DNA from: Sediminibacterium sp.
GTDB lineage: Bacteria > Bacteroidota > Bacteroidia > Chitinophagales > Chitinophagaceae
NCBI GenBank assembly: GCA_017983845.1
Contig: JAGOAO010000005.1
Coordinates: 10,033 to 74,032, forward strand
Length of the DNA stretch: 64,000 bases
Reading direction: 5' to 3'
Shown: one piece after another, positions 43,793-54,100 of the stretch
Numbering within the stretch: position 1 is the stretch's first letter
Layout of the letters: each line of letters starts with the position of its first letter
Program-made: the position numbers and the translations under genes
Notes under the pieces: model-generated
What the model saw: only the letters and a program-made list of their open reading frames with translations
What the model was told of the DNA's origin: nothing
Databases searched by the model: none

Positions 43793-45391
43793 ATGAAAAA
43801 AAAGAAATTAGACATTTTTAACCTTTTTTACAGTGGTGCCGCTGTGGTTATTTTAATCGGGGTTATTGCTAAATTATTAGAATGGCCAGCCCAGGATTTA
43901 TTGATCACTTTAGGTTTAAGTATCGAAGCGGTCGTTTTTGGGGTTTCGGCCATCAAATATGTAGAAGTAGAAGAAAAGCAGGAAGTTGCAACTGAAGCTA
44001 CTTTAGCTAAAGTCGCTGACGGTTTAGGCAATATCACCACTTTGGCTGGTGGAGCTAATGGCGGAAATGGTACAGGTGTACCTTCAAAAGGGGACACTTA
44101 CGTTAATATTCAAACGGGTAAAACCGAGTTGGAGCCATCTGTTCCAGGGTCAAGTAACGCACTTAAAGTGGCACACACAAGCTATCCAGAAACAAATTCT
44201 AGAGTTGCAGTCGATATTCAAGTGCCTGCTACTACCTATAATGATGCTACAATATCAGAAGAAACTAAGACGGTTCATACACTATCTAATGCGCCTTCGT
44301 CTTCAAACGCTTCAAACGCATCCAATACTTTATGGCAGTTAGAGCAGTTAGACATCTTAAGCCTTTCAAAAGACCTATTCTATCAACCTGAATGGAATAA
44401 ATTAACAACCGAAGAGTACAATCAGATTAGCAGCTTGTTTAAAAATCTGTTTAATAAGAAAGTACCTACCAAAGAATCATTGCCTTTCTTAGCGCAGTTT
44501 CCAGTAAAAATACCTGTTCCAGAAATTGCGGAATTAGTATTAACAGCATCATCCACATTAAGCGCACATGACATTCAAGTGATCTGTAAGGCCTTTGAAG
44601 TGATTAAAGTAACTAACTTATTTGATTATTTTATTATCGAATCAGTTGGTCCAGATTATATCATTCGAAATAAGCAACCAAAAGAAACCATCATTTTTGG
44701 TGGCGAAGAGGAAGTGATGCTTGCGCATTGTCAAAATTTCTATGGTGCTGAATTGATTGTAAGCCCTAATGTGGAATGTCTTAAAGATGTGATTAAATTA
44801 AAAGATCAATTCTTGGTGGACTACTTATTACAAAAAGTAGATATTAAAAATGAAGCTGAATTTATTTCATTAGCGGATGTACTTGCAACGAAACAAGATG
44901 AGATCAAAAAGAAATTGTTTAATAAGTTTAAGAAAATAAAATACAACGCCGAAACTGAAGCTGGATATACTTATTTAAAGACACTTGCGAAACTTGCAGC
45001 TAGTTTTGCGGATCAAACACAAGCCCAAGAGTTGTTAAATAAAATAACAGAATTGCAAGTGAATGAAACCTTGACAATTACCCTAGCGGATGTGGTAAAT
45101 AGCTACGCCGATACCATTTACTTTGGGCCTAAGAATGAATACAGCGTTGTGTTGAAGGACATTTTTGTGAATGGAGAGTTAGACAACTTGAATTATTTTG
45201 AAGCATTTATTGAAAAACTAGCAATTGATGGTGTGGCAAATAAAGCTACATTATTAGAATTGTTTAATCTAAAAGAGCAAGACTCTAAAAAAGAAGTGTT
45301 TAATAAATTAAATTATCACTTGGCTAAGACAAACACTGTTGCAGGTGGTGCACAATTAGCGTTCATTTTATTGTATAAGCAGTACAGTTAA
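43793..45391 (+). CDS. GldL-like inner-membrane motor protein with long C-terminal domain
   Basis: 532 residues. The first 60 match the GldL/PorL membrane hairpin: a Lys-rich start, TM1 (about 11-29, YSGAAVVILIGVIAKLLEW), TM2 (about 35-55), and a Glu at residue 45 in GLSIEAVVFG, the position of the GldL intramembrane carboxylate thought to use the proton gradient. Canonical GldL is about 200-250 residues. Here a low-complexity linker (60-180) is followed by about 350 residues of predicted helical cytoplasmic domain that I do not recognise. Followed after 17 nt by a GldM-like gene, as in real gldLM pairs. Confidence 0.82.
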   Translation: MKKKKLDIFNLFYSGAAVVILIGVIAKLLEWPAQDLLITLGLSIEAVVFGVSAIKYVEVEEKQEVATEATLAKVADGLGNITTLAGGANGGNGTGVPSKGDTYVNIQTGKTELEPSVPGSSNALKVAHTSYPETNSRVAVDIQVPATTYNDATISEETKTVHTLSNAPSSSNASNASNTLWQLEQLDILSLSKDLFYQPEWNKLTTEEYNQISSLFKNLFNKKVPTKESLPFLAQFPVKIPVPEIAELVLTASSTLSAHDIQVICKAFEVIKVTNLFDYFIIESVGPDYIIRNKQPKETIIFGGEEEVMLAHCQNFYGAELIVSPNVECLKDVIKLKDQFLVDYLLQKVDIKNEAEFISLADVLATKQDEIKKKLFNKFKKIKYNAETEAGYTYLKTLAKLAASFADQTQAQELLNKITELQVNETLTITLADVVNSYADTIYFGPKNEYSVVLKDIFVNGELDNLNYFEAFIEKLAIDGVANKATLLELFNLKEQDSKKEVFNKLNYHLAKTNTVAGGAQLAFILLYKQYS

Positions 45392-45408
45392 TTTATAAAT
45401 TCTAGTAT

Positions 45409-46782
45409 ATGGCCGAAGGACACGTAGACGTCAAAAGATACCAGATTATAAGTCTTTTGTACATCGTATTTATTTGTTTCTCTGTAATCAATATCAAGAT
45501 ATCGGTATTGGATTCTAATATCTATACTATTAAATCCTTCCAATCGCTTGAGAAAGAAGAATTGAAAAAGGTGGCCATTAGTAATAAGATTATTACAGAC
45601 AACCTTCCTATCATTAACAAAAGCCCTAAGGCGGTTAGCTATTTAAAAATCAGATCGAGATTGGTAAAAAGCTATGATGTTGTGAACAGTGTTATACAAC
45701 ACGTTGATAGTGAATTTGTCAAAGAGAAGACAGACATTTTCAAGCAATTTAATAGTAGAAATTTAGTTGAGAAAATTTTGAAAAGTGACAAAGGTGTTGT
45801 GTTATTGGATAAAGACTTGTTTGAATTATCTGATTTTATCAAAAAAGCACCTTTCAAATTAGAGTCGACTTTAGATGATATTATTCCATTGAAAAGAACT
45901 GTTACAACAATTAAAGGTAAAGAAGAAGATTGGCAGTATTATTTATTCATGCATAAGCCGACCGCGATTAGTTATATGCAATTGGAGCGTATCAAATTAT
46001 TGATCACTAAAACCCAATTGCTATACCAAGAAGCTGCTTTGGCTGAGATTGGGTATATGCCTACTTATTTCTCTCAGTTCAATCCAAAATTATATGTGCT
46101 TAAAGCATCTGTAAAAGAGTATAAAGAAGAAGATATTATTAAGCCAGGACAGAAAGTAGTGAACATCACTGACGAAGTATATGACGAATTGTTTAAAAAG
46201 ATTCTCAATTCATTGCATACCGAAAATATTTTCGTTGGCTTGAATAATACTTTATTAAAGGACTTTGACTTTATGATGGGTACCGATTTCGATGTGGATA
46301 TTTCTCCAAAAGTAAATCTTGTAAAAGGCGACAAAAACTATAAAGTCATTTTTAATAAAACTGGCGAGTATTTGCTTCGTTTCTATGATACAAGAAACAT
46401 GAATAAGAAGATTCTATTTGAAAAACGTATAATGGTAAACCCTATTCCGGATCCTGTAGTAAGGGTAAAAGGGGATAATTTAAGTAGTTACACCATCAGT
46501 GTGAAAGACTTACTTGCATCTGAAAGATTAGAAGCGAAATTAGAGATTAACAATTTGAATTTTTTCCCTGGTCGTATCAATAGTTTTAAAGTGATAAGAA
46601 TTCACAATGGGAAAGAAGAAGAATCTGTTAGTAATTATGGTGAGCTATTTCAGTCGCCAACACAAAAAGTTTTAGGGGCATTAAAAAAGAATGACATGTT
46701 AATTTTTGACAATGTCAATATTTCTTTGATCGATGGTTCTACAAGAACATCTGCACCTATTATTTATAAAATCATTGATTAA
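45409..46782 (+). CDS. GldM-like single-pass periplasmic protein
   Basis: 457 residues. Short cytoplasmic N-terminus MAEGHVDVKRYQ, one transmembrane helix (about 12-32), then a large periplasmic part. The latter begins with a long helical region and ends in beta-rich domains, including DPVVRVKGDNLSSYTISVKDLL, similar to GldM D-domains. GldM spans the periplasm and couples the GldL motor to the outer membrane. Synteny directly after the GldL-like gene and similar length (GldM is about 510) support the call; sequence resemblance is limited to the N-terminus and general layout. Its TAA overlaps the next ATG by one base. Confidence 0.75.
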   Translation: MAEGHVDVKRYQIISLLYIVFICFSVINIKISVLDSNIYTIKSFQSLEKEELKKVAISNKIITDNLPIINKSPKAVSYLKIRSRLVKSYDVVNSVIQHVDSEFVKEKTDIFKQFNSRNLVEKILKSDKGVVLLDKDLFELSDFIKKAPFKLESTLDDIIPLKRTVTTIKGKEEDWQYYLFMHKPTAISYMQLERIKLLITKTQLLYQEAALAEIGYMPTYFSQFNPKLYVLKASVKEYKEEDIIKPGQKVVNITDEVYDELFKKILNSLHTENIFVGLNNTLLKDFDFMMGTDFDVDISPKVNLVKGDKNYKVIFNKTGEYLLRFYDTRNMNKKILFEKRIMVNPIPDPVVRVKGDNLSSYTISVKDLLASERLEAKLEINNLNFFPGRINSFKVIRIHNGKEEESVSNYGELFQSPTQKVLGALKKNDMLIFDNVNISLIDGSTRTSAPIIYKIID

Positions 46783-48920
46783 TGAAAAGGATTTTCGGTT
46801 TATGTTTTATAGCTTGTTTGTTTTTTAATGCATCATTTGCACAAGATACGCTAGCTGGCAATTATGATCAATTGACCATTGCAACGGGTAAACACGTGAT
46901 TAAAGATGTGGTAACTGTAACAGGTAAGTTGGTTGTAGAGGCTGGTGCAAAGATTGAGTTCATTGAGCCTGGTGTACTAGTATGTGAGCGTGGCGTTGAA
47001 ATGGTTGGTCGTAATCTCGATATCGTTTTATTTGGTAAAAATAAAAAAGAGGGAGTTGGACTAATTATAAAAAACGTAGATGCCAATCCAGTGAATATTT
47101 CCAATGTGGTTTTTACAGGATTGCAATTGCCGATATTTTTTGACTTTGGCTGGAAACGCGCTAGTGTAAATATTAGTGACAATCAGTTTATTGCTAATAC
47201 AGGTAAAATTTCAGTGATACAGGTTTTAAATCCACCTTTCAACTATAGTCAATCTGAAGAGTTTGTCAATTTTAGAATTGCACACAACTTATTTACAGGT
47301 AATAATGCTGCTTTGTATTTTGAAGACTTAAAAAGTGATCATGTAAAATATGAGATAAGTAATAACGCATTTGTCAATAATACTGTATATGGCTTCAAGA
47401 ACTATAATATTTCAACCAATCTGATTTATGGAAGAGTCGATCAGTTGTTTTCTAAATATAGTGCCAAGTTGACTGGCAATTCTTTTGTGGCAAATTACTT
47501 AATTGATAACTTGACAGATACCATTGTGCATGTGGCTAATTTTGGTATCTATGGTACCGATAAAACCTTTGAATTATCTAATAACTATTGGGGTGCGACC
47601 ACTAAAGAAGGTTCATTTAAAGGTATTTATGACCAAACACTTAATTACAATTCCCCCAAGATTAACTTGGAGCCGTTTTTAACTGCGCCAGACGCTAAGG
47701 CGCCAGCACATGTGTTTTCAATCTTGAATGGAGAGACTGAAATTGAAATTCCTGATACCATTGCTGTTAAAGAAAGTTTCAAATCATTTAAATTATTGTC
47801 TAATAATAAGCTTGATTTTAATAATCTTAAGTTGGGCTATAGCTTTTTCAAAGACGATAGTACGCTGAAAAGAACGGATACTACTTTAACTGTTTCAGTT
47901 CAAGCAGTAAATGATCTTTCAAATAAGATCACGATTACTAAAACAGCGAATGCAGCTAAGAAAATTGGTTATTACAATTTGTCTGGAATCGTTGATGTGA
48001 ATGGAAAAGCGACACCTGAAATTCAGGTGGGCTATGCTAACTATCTTAAAGATTTGAGAAGAAGAAAATTAATTGCGGATTTAATTAAGGAAAAGAAGTC
48101 GGAGGATAGTTTAAAAACGCCTCCAAGAGCGACCGATTCGTTGAAAAATATATTTCAAAAAATAGAAGCCCCTTTGAAAAGTAAGTTGGAAGTTGGTTTA
48201 TTAAGTGGTGGTGCGATTTTTACTGGAACAATCAGCAATAAGAATTTATTGAGTAATGACATGAATCTGTACAATGCATTACAAGTAAACTATACTATTT
48301 ACTCCAACTTGAGTGCGTCATTGACCATTGCTAGTTTTAAATTAAGTAATTCTGATTACTTATCTAACAATAATGACCAAATTGCACGTGGCATGAAGTT
48401 TAGCACTTCTATGTTGAGTATTTCTCCTTCGGTACAATATGATTTTGTAGACAACAGATTGTATTCAAAAGCCAGAAGAATCAGACCATCAATCGGTTTT
48501 GGTTTAGACGTTGCCACTTTCAATCCTACTGGTGTGTATAAAGGGAAAGAGTATAATTTACAACCACTAGGTACTGGAGGTCAATTTATAGATAGTGCAG
48601 GTAAGCCTTATTCATTAATGGCCTTAGGTTATTTTTTCCACTTTAAAGTTAAATATCAATTGTCAAGATTCAATAGTGTAGGCATCCATTTTGCATTTCA
48701 TAAAAGCATGTCTGATTATTTAGATGATGTTGGTCCTGATCCTTATCCTAATGCATTGACATTACTTGAAAAGACAAAAACTGATGCTGCTGCAGCAGTG
48801 TATTTTTCAAATCCAACTTCAAGAACCGTTACGAATGGACAATTACGTAATAGTCCAACTAAACCATCTGATGGCTGGGTGAATTTTGGCATTTTCTTTT
48901 CTAGAAGACTATTTAAATAA
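46782..48920 (+). CDS. Secreted beta-helix protein with probable C-terminal outer membrane barrel
   Basis: 712 residues. Signal peptide MKRIFGLCFIACLFFNASFAQ. Residues about 25-310 have right-handed parallel beta-helix features: stacked short repeats with Asn ladders such as ISNNAFVNNT, LTGNSFVAN and LSNNYWGAT. After a linker with charged coil (about 430-470), the last 230 residues alternate amphipathic strands with aromatic ends (VGLLSGGAIFTG to WVNFGIFFSRRLF) and resemble an outer membrane barrel ending near Phe. It is translationally coupled to the GldM-like gene (TAATG), so it is a candidate outer-membrane partner of the motor. No known family assigned. Confidence 0.7.
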   Translation: MKRIFGLCFIACLFFNASFAQDTLAGNYDQLTIATGKHVIKDVVTVTGKLVVEAGAKIEFIEPGVLVCERGVEMVGRNLDIVLFGKNKKEGVGLIIKNVDANPVNISNVVFTGLQLPIFFDFGWKRASVNISDNQFIANTGKISVIQVLNPPFNYSQSEEFVNFRIAHNLFTGNNAALYFEDLKSDHVKYEISNNAFVNNTVYGFKNYNISTNLIYGRVDQLFSKYSAKLTGNSFVANYLIDNLTDTIVHVANFGIYGTDKTFELSNNYWGATTKEGSFKGIYDQTLNYNSPKINLEPFLTAPDAKAPAHVFSILNGETEIEIPDTIAVKESFKSFKLLSNNKLDFNNLKLGYSFFKDDSTLKRTDTTLTVSVQAVNDLSNKITITKTANAAKKIGYYNLSGIVDVNGKATPEIQVGYANYLKDLRRRKLIADLIKEKKSEDSLKTPPRATDSLKNIFQKIEAPLKSKLEVGLLSGGAIFTGTISNKNLLSNDMNLYNALQVNYTIYSNLSASLTIASFKLSNSDYLSNNNDQIARGMKFSTSMLSISPSVQYDFVDNRLYSKARRIRPSIGFGLDVATFNPTGVYKGKEYNLQPLGTGGQFIDSAGKPYSLMALGYFFHFKVKYQLSRFNSVGIHFAFHKSMSDYLDDVGPDPYPNALTLLEKTKTDAAAAVYFSNPTSRTVTNGQLRNSPTKPSDGWVNFGIFFSRRLFK

Positions 48921-48932
48921 CATTGTAATTGT

Positions 48933-49391
48933 ATGAAATCTTTTTTTAATATAAATAGAAGCATGGGTTTAAGAGCAATCGTGTTTTTTATACTGGTTGG
49001 TTTTATTGCTTCATGCTCTAAGGAAGAAGTAGCTAGTGATATTGATTTCCAACGTCATTTAGTTGCTGGTACTGGTAGTTTTCAGAATACCTTCAAAATA
49101 TGGAAACTAGATTCAATGGCCGTTGACGGTAAAGCATATGCATTAACGTCTAATCAAAAAAAGTACACTAAAAAGTTTTACCATAGCGGCGCCTATATAG
49201 ATAGTGATGGATTTGCTGGAACATGGGAAATTGCAGAATTAAATGCCTTAAATCATGTCACTTCTGGAACGCTAGCAACCACAAAATTGACTAGTAAATT
49301 TGAGATAGTGGAAGTGAATTCTGCGCAATTAAACCTAAAATTGTTGAATACAACGACTAAATATGAATACTTTTTTATAATATCAAATTAG
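48933..49391 (+). CDS. Small lipoprotein, lipocalin-like size
   Basis: 152 residues. A long N-region precedes the lipobox GFIASC (Cys28), then about 120 residues of beta-rich mature protein (FKIWKLDSMAVDGKAY, GTWEIAELNALNHV) like small Bacteroidota lipocalin-type lipoproteins. Function unknown. It starts 12 nt after the beta-helix gene, fourth in the GldL/GldM-like operon, and is likely anchored in the outer membrane as an accessory to it. Confidence 0.75.
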   Translation: MKSFFNINRSMGLRAIVFFILVGFIASCSKEEVASDIDFQRHLVAGTGSFQNTFKIWKLDSMAVDGKAYALTSNQKKYTKKFYHSGAYIDSDGFAGTWEIAELNALNHVTSGTLATTKLTSKFEIVEVNSAQLNLKLLNTTTKYEYFFIISN

Positions 49392-49457
49392 TAGACTTTA
49401 GTCGAATTAAAGTGATAATTTTACATAGCGTTTCTTCATAGCAGTCCTATTCATAGT

Positions 49458-50531
49458 ATGGAAATCATAAATAAAATATATTTTTCAATTTTTGTTTTTT
49501 CACTAATAGTGTTTGTGGATTTAATGGTAAAATTTAAAAGGCCATTGATCCTAAAATTTTATTTGGGTTTACTTGCTTTGTGTGGAGGTTTGAATGCTTT
49601 AATTTTTACAATACCACTAGATCCAAGTTTATTTTTATTTGTAACATCTATGTTTAAAGGGGTGATGTCATTTTGTATCATCAACGTATTCACCATTTTA
49701 TATTTTCCTAAATTGCAAAATTGGATCAATGGATTAGGAATAATTTATATCATTTATGAAATAATTCTATTTCAATACATCAATAATAATGCTTCATTAT
49801 TTGTGGATATTCCTCAAAGAGCACTGATGATGATGTTAAAATCAAAAGTACAGCTTCCGTTGTATTTAAATATATACAGAATTCTTTTAACTGCTGTCTT
49901 CCTTTGTATTATGGCTTATACATCCACTGCCGTAATTTTCAAGCAACAACATCAAAATATATACTTTGATAAAATAAAAACCTGGTCAAAATTATTAATA
50001 TTTTTCACCGGATTAATGGTGATCTTATTTGCGCCATTGTCTTATGTTCAAATGCCTGAAAATTTCTCTTATTTTGCAACCATTTTATCTTTTATTTTAA
50101 TTGAATTATTTGTTTTTTATCGCCCAGCTTTTTTAAATAGGTCTGCTCTGAAAATTTCATTCGGAAATAGTTTCAATAGAGATTCTGAATATGCGATTAG
50201 TGAATTAGAATTCATCAATGAATTCTACACTAAACTATATTTTGTTCAAAACGATGCTTCCTTAGAAAACTTGGCTAAATTATTGAATATCAGTAGTAAC
50301 GATTTGTATAAATTTATTTATTATAAATATTCCATGACTTTTAATGACTTAGTGAATAAAAATAGAGTTGATTATTTTATCGACATTATTCATAATCCTA
50401 AGTATTTAAACTTCACCATTGATGCATTAGCCAAAGAAGCCGGATTCTCGTCCCGACAACATTTGTATAAGCCATTTAAAAAGTTTCATGGCGGTAATCC
50501 ATCGGACATTATGGACGCTATTGCAGTTTAA
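49458..50531 (+). CDS. Seven-transmembrane AraC-type regulator (copy 2)
   Basis: 357 residues, the same design as the gene at 42474: seven hydrophobic segments (about 8-225), then an AraC double HTH with FTIDALAKEAGFSSRQHLYK. The HTH half is much more alike between the two copies than the membrane half, suggesting shared DNA targets but different inputs (inference). It lies 66 nt after the lipoprotein gene and may be read from the same operon. A strong terminator follows. Confidence 0.85.
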   Translation: MEIINKIYFSIFVFSLIVFVDLMVKFKRPLILKFYLGLLALCGGLNALIFTIPLDPSLFLFVTSMFKGVMSFCIINVFTILYFPKLQNWINGLGIIYIIYEIILFQYINNNASLFVDIPQRALMMMLKSKVQLPLYLNIYRILLTAVFLCIMAYTSTAVIFKQQHQNIYFDKIKTWSKLLIFFTGLMVILFAPLSYVQMPENFSYFATILSFILIELFVFYRPAFLNRSALKISFGNSFNRDSEYAISELEFINEFYTKLYFVQNDASLENLAKLLNISSNDLYKFIYYKYSMTFNDLVNKNRVDYFIDIIHNPKYLNFTIDALAKEAGFSSRQHLYKPFKKFHGGNPSDIMDAIAV

Positions 50532-50559
50532 AATGCTCCTTTTATAAAATCCTTTCTGT

Positions 50560-50581
50560 GGACGCTTTAGCGTCCTTTTTT
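50560..50581 (+). terminator. Rho-independent terminator after 7TM-AraC copy 2
   Basis: GGACGC-TTTA-GCGTCC stem-loop (50560-50575) followed by six T. It separates the motor operon from the truncated HTH gene and the fibre genes. Confidence 0.92.
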
Positions 50582-50639
50582 ATTTACAAAAAGAAGCGGT
50601 TTCAAGGTTATTTTTAAGTATAATATATATAAATATGTA

Positions 50640-50657
50640 ATACATAATATTATGTAT
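50640..50657. promoter_or_regulatory. Perfect 18-bp palindrome upstream of the truncated HTH gene
   Basis: ATACATAATATTATGTAT is an exact palindrome in a very AT-rich 180-nt gap, 105 bp before the ATG at 50763. Candidate operator for one of the AraC-type proteins. Confidence 0.45.
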
Positions 50658-50762
50658 ATCAAAGGTTCATATTCGTATATACCAATATTTACCCTGTTTC
50701 TATTAGATTTTGTTTTTCCTTTTTAAACAAACAATATTGCAGGTCTATTTGAACTTAAGACT

Positions 50763-51155
50763 ATGCAAATATTTTACAAATTGAACTTGTTTTATGTCAA
50801 GAAATTTGGGAAAAAAGAACAAAGAATTAAAATTCTTTTCGACCACCATTTTTTTGTCAATAAGTACTATCTACACAAATCAGCCACGGCTGAGAACCTA
50901 ACACGTATATTAAATATAACTGATATTGAATTGCAGGCGCTCTCGCTTAAGAACTACACGATGGCTTTTGAGACTTTGAGAGATATGTATCGTTTTCAAC
51001 ATTTTTGGGATGAGTTTACCAATCCAGTAAACGCAGAGCTTCCAATTCAATCGATTATTTCACTTTGTGGGTTTTCATCTAGTCAAGAATTCAATTCCTT
51101 GCTTTCTAACCATAAAGAAGCAAGTAAGAATATATTAAAAAAGAGTTTTTCTTAA
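50763..51155 (+). CDS. Truncated AraC-type HTH protein without membrane domain
   Basis: 130 residues that align over their whole length to the C-terminal regulatory part of the two 7TM-AraC proteins: TAENLTRILNITDIELQAL corresponds to their first HTH and SIISLCGFSSSQEFNSLL to FTIDALA-GFSSRQHL. The seven-helix domain is missing and the second recognition helix is changed (SSSQEF for SSRQHL). It has its own upstream region and an intact frame, so it is probably expressed. It may be a soluble competitor or modulator of the membrane regulators. It precedes the giant fibre gene by 44 nt. Confidence 0.75.
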   Translation: MQIFYKLNLFYVKKFGKKEQRIKILFDHHFFVNKYYLHKSATAENLTRILNITDIELQALSLKNYTMAFETLRDMYRFQHFWDEFTNPVNAELPIQSIISLCGFSSSQEFNSLLSNHKEASKNILKKSFS

Positions 51156-51199
51156 ATACAAAAAGGGCTCCTCATACCATTGATTATAAAGAACATATT

Positions 51200-54100
51200 A
51201 TGTTTAAAAAAATACAACACCTGATTTTCATTGGCTTATTTTTTATAAGCAATTCGGTTTTCGCACAAATCACTCCTGATGGAATTTTATTTCAAGCAGT
51301 TGCAAGAGATGCGAATGGCAATGCCGCTGCTGGTAGAAATATTTATGCTAAAGTGACCATTTTAAAAGGTACTGCTACAGGGACTGTTACTTATGCTGAA
51401 ACTTTTAAAGTAGTTTCAACGGATGACGGCATTTTTACCATTGTAATTGGTAAAGGTACAAGAACTGCAGGTGCAACCGGATTAACCAATATCAATTGGA
51501 ATGCGGATTATTATTACGTAAATATCAAAATTGCAATCGAGCCTTCATTGCCAACACCAGGTTGGTTAGTTGAATCTGAATATGTTGATATGGGTACTTC
51601 TCAATTATGGTCGGTGCCTTATGCATTATTTGCTTCTCGTTCTACAATTGCAGATTCTGCCTTGTCTGTGAGTGCTATTGTGCCTTCGACCAAAGGTGGA
51701 ACAGGTGTTGACAATGGAAGTAATTTTATTTCAACCAATAAAAATTTGACTTTCAAAGGTGTTGGTGATTTAACGGTTACAACAACTGGAACGAGTGATA
51801 TTGTTTTTCCAACTAGTGGTTTACTTGCGAATCAACAGTATGTTTCCGATCGAATTGGTGCTGATACCATTTCACTTTCAAATAGAATTAACGCAATTGG
51901 TATTGCTTCTGGAAATGCTACAACATTAAAGTTAAACATAGGAGATACGGCATCCATGTTAAATCCATATTTAAGAAAGTTGGATACTGCAAGTTTGTCA
52001 AGACGAATTGATATTAAATTAGATTCTGCGCAGATCCCTGGAATTATTGCACCATATTTAGTAAATGTAGCTGGAGTTAAGTATGTGGATACTGCGGCTA
52101 TGTTATCACCCTATGCGATTCGTTCAAATACGGAGGCAAGCATTAATGCGAAAGTAAATATTACAGATACGGCAAGTATGTTATCTAGTTATTATAACAA
52201 GACTGCTGCAGATGCGCGATTGAATCTTAAAACAAATAATACAGATACAGCTGCGATGCTTTTGCCCTATGCGATTCGTTCTAATACAGAAGCTAGTATC
52301 AATACGAAAGTAAATATTTCCGATACTGCTGCGATGTTATCTAACTATTATAATAAAACGGCGGCAGATGCGGGGTTAAATCTTAAAACGAATAATACAG
52401 ATACAGCTGCGATGCTTTTGCCCTATGCGATTCGTTCAAATACGGAGGCTAGCATTAATGCGAAAGTAAATATTACAGATACGGCAAGTATGTTGTCTAG
52501 TTATTATAACAAGACTGCGGCAGATGCGCGATTGAATCTTAAAACAAATAATACAGATACAGCTGCGATGCTTTTGCCCTATGCGATTCGTTCAAATACA
52601 GAGGCAAGCATTAATGCGAAAGTAAATATTGCCGATACTGCTGCGATGTTATCTAACTATTATAATAAAACGGCGGCAGATGCGGGGTTAAATCTTAAAA
52701 CGAATAATACAGATACAGCTGCGATGCTATTGCCTTACGCGATTCGTTCAAATACAGAAGCTTCGTTAGATGCGAAAGTAAATATTACAGATACGGCTAC
52801 CATGTTGTCTAGTTATTATAACAAGACCGCGGCAGATGCGAGATTGGATTTAAAACAGAATACTGCAGATACTGCTACGATGTTATCTAGCTACTATAAT
52901 AAAACTGCAACTGATGCGAGATTGGATTTAAAACAGAATACTGCAGATACTGCTACGATGTTGTCGAGCTACTATAATAAAACTGCAACTGATGCGAGAT
53001 TGGATTTAAAAGTAAATACTGCAGATACGGCTACGATGTTATCTAGCTACTATAATAAAACTGCAACTGATGCGAGATTGGATTTAAAAGTGAATACTGC
53101 AGATACTGCTACGATGTTATCTAGCTACTATAATAAAACTGCAACTGATGCGAGATTGGATTTAAAAGTAAATACTGCAGATACGGCTGCAATGCTATTG
53201 CCTTATGCTTTAGCATCAAATGTTTCAACTAATGTAGGACTTAAATTGAACGTGAGCGATACTTCAGCTATGTTGTCTAGTTTTTATAACAAGACCGCTG
53301 CAGATGCGAGATTGGATTTAAAGGTGAATAGTGCAGACACGGCTACGATGCTTTTGCCTTATGCGATTCGTTCTAATACAGAAGCTTCTATTAATGAAAG
53401 AGTAAAAATTTCAGACACGGCTACGATGCTTTTGCCTTATGCGATTCGTTCAAACACAGAAGCCAGTATCAATGAAAAAGTAAATATTGCAGATACTGCT
53501 GCAATGCTTTTGCCTTATGCTTTGGCGTCGAATGTGACGAATAATGTTGGATTAAAAGTGAATATTAGTGATACGGCTTCAATGCTTTTGCCTTATGCTA
53601 TTAGATCTAATACAGAAGCTTCTATCAATGAAAGAGTAAATATTTCAGACACGGCTACCATGTTGTCGAGCTACTATAATAAAACAGCATCTGATTCAAG
53701 ACTAGATTTAAAAGTAAACAATTCTGATACAGCATCAATGTTGTTGCCTTATGCCATTAGATCAAACACAATCGCATCTTTAGACTTAAAAGCTCCGTTG
53801 ATTTCACCTGCACTTACTGGTACACCAACTGCGCCAACAGCAACAGCTGGAGATATTTCAACTCAAATTGCTACCACTGCATTTGTTGCAGCAAGTATTA
53901 CCAATAGTACAACCCCTGATGCAACGACAACATCAAAAGGGAAACTTCAATTGACTAATGACCTTGGTGGAACAGCAGATTTACCCACGGTTGAAAAAGT
54001 GGGTGGTTCAACTGCAGCTAATATCAATGCTGCAACCACATTGGCAAACGCAGCTACTGCAAGTAATACAGCCAATGCAATTGTTAAAAGAGATGCAAAT

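Noticed and set aside
52085..53800. CRISPR array
   Set aside because: The 78-bp repeats are contiguous, in frame and coding, with no unique spacers.
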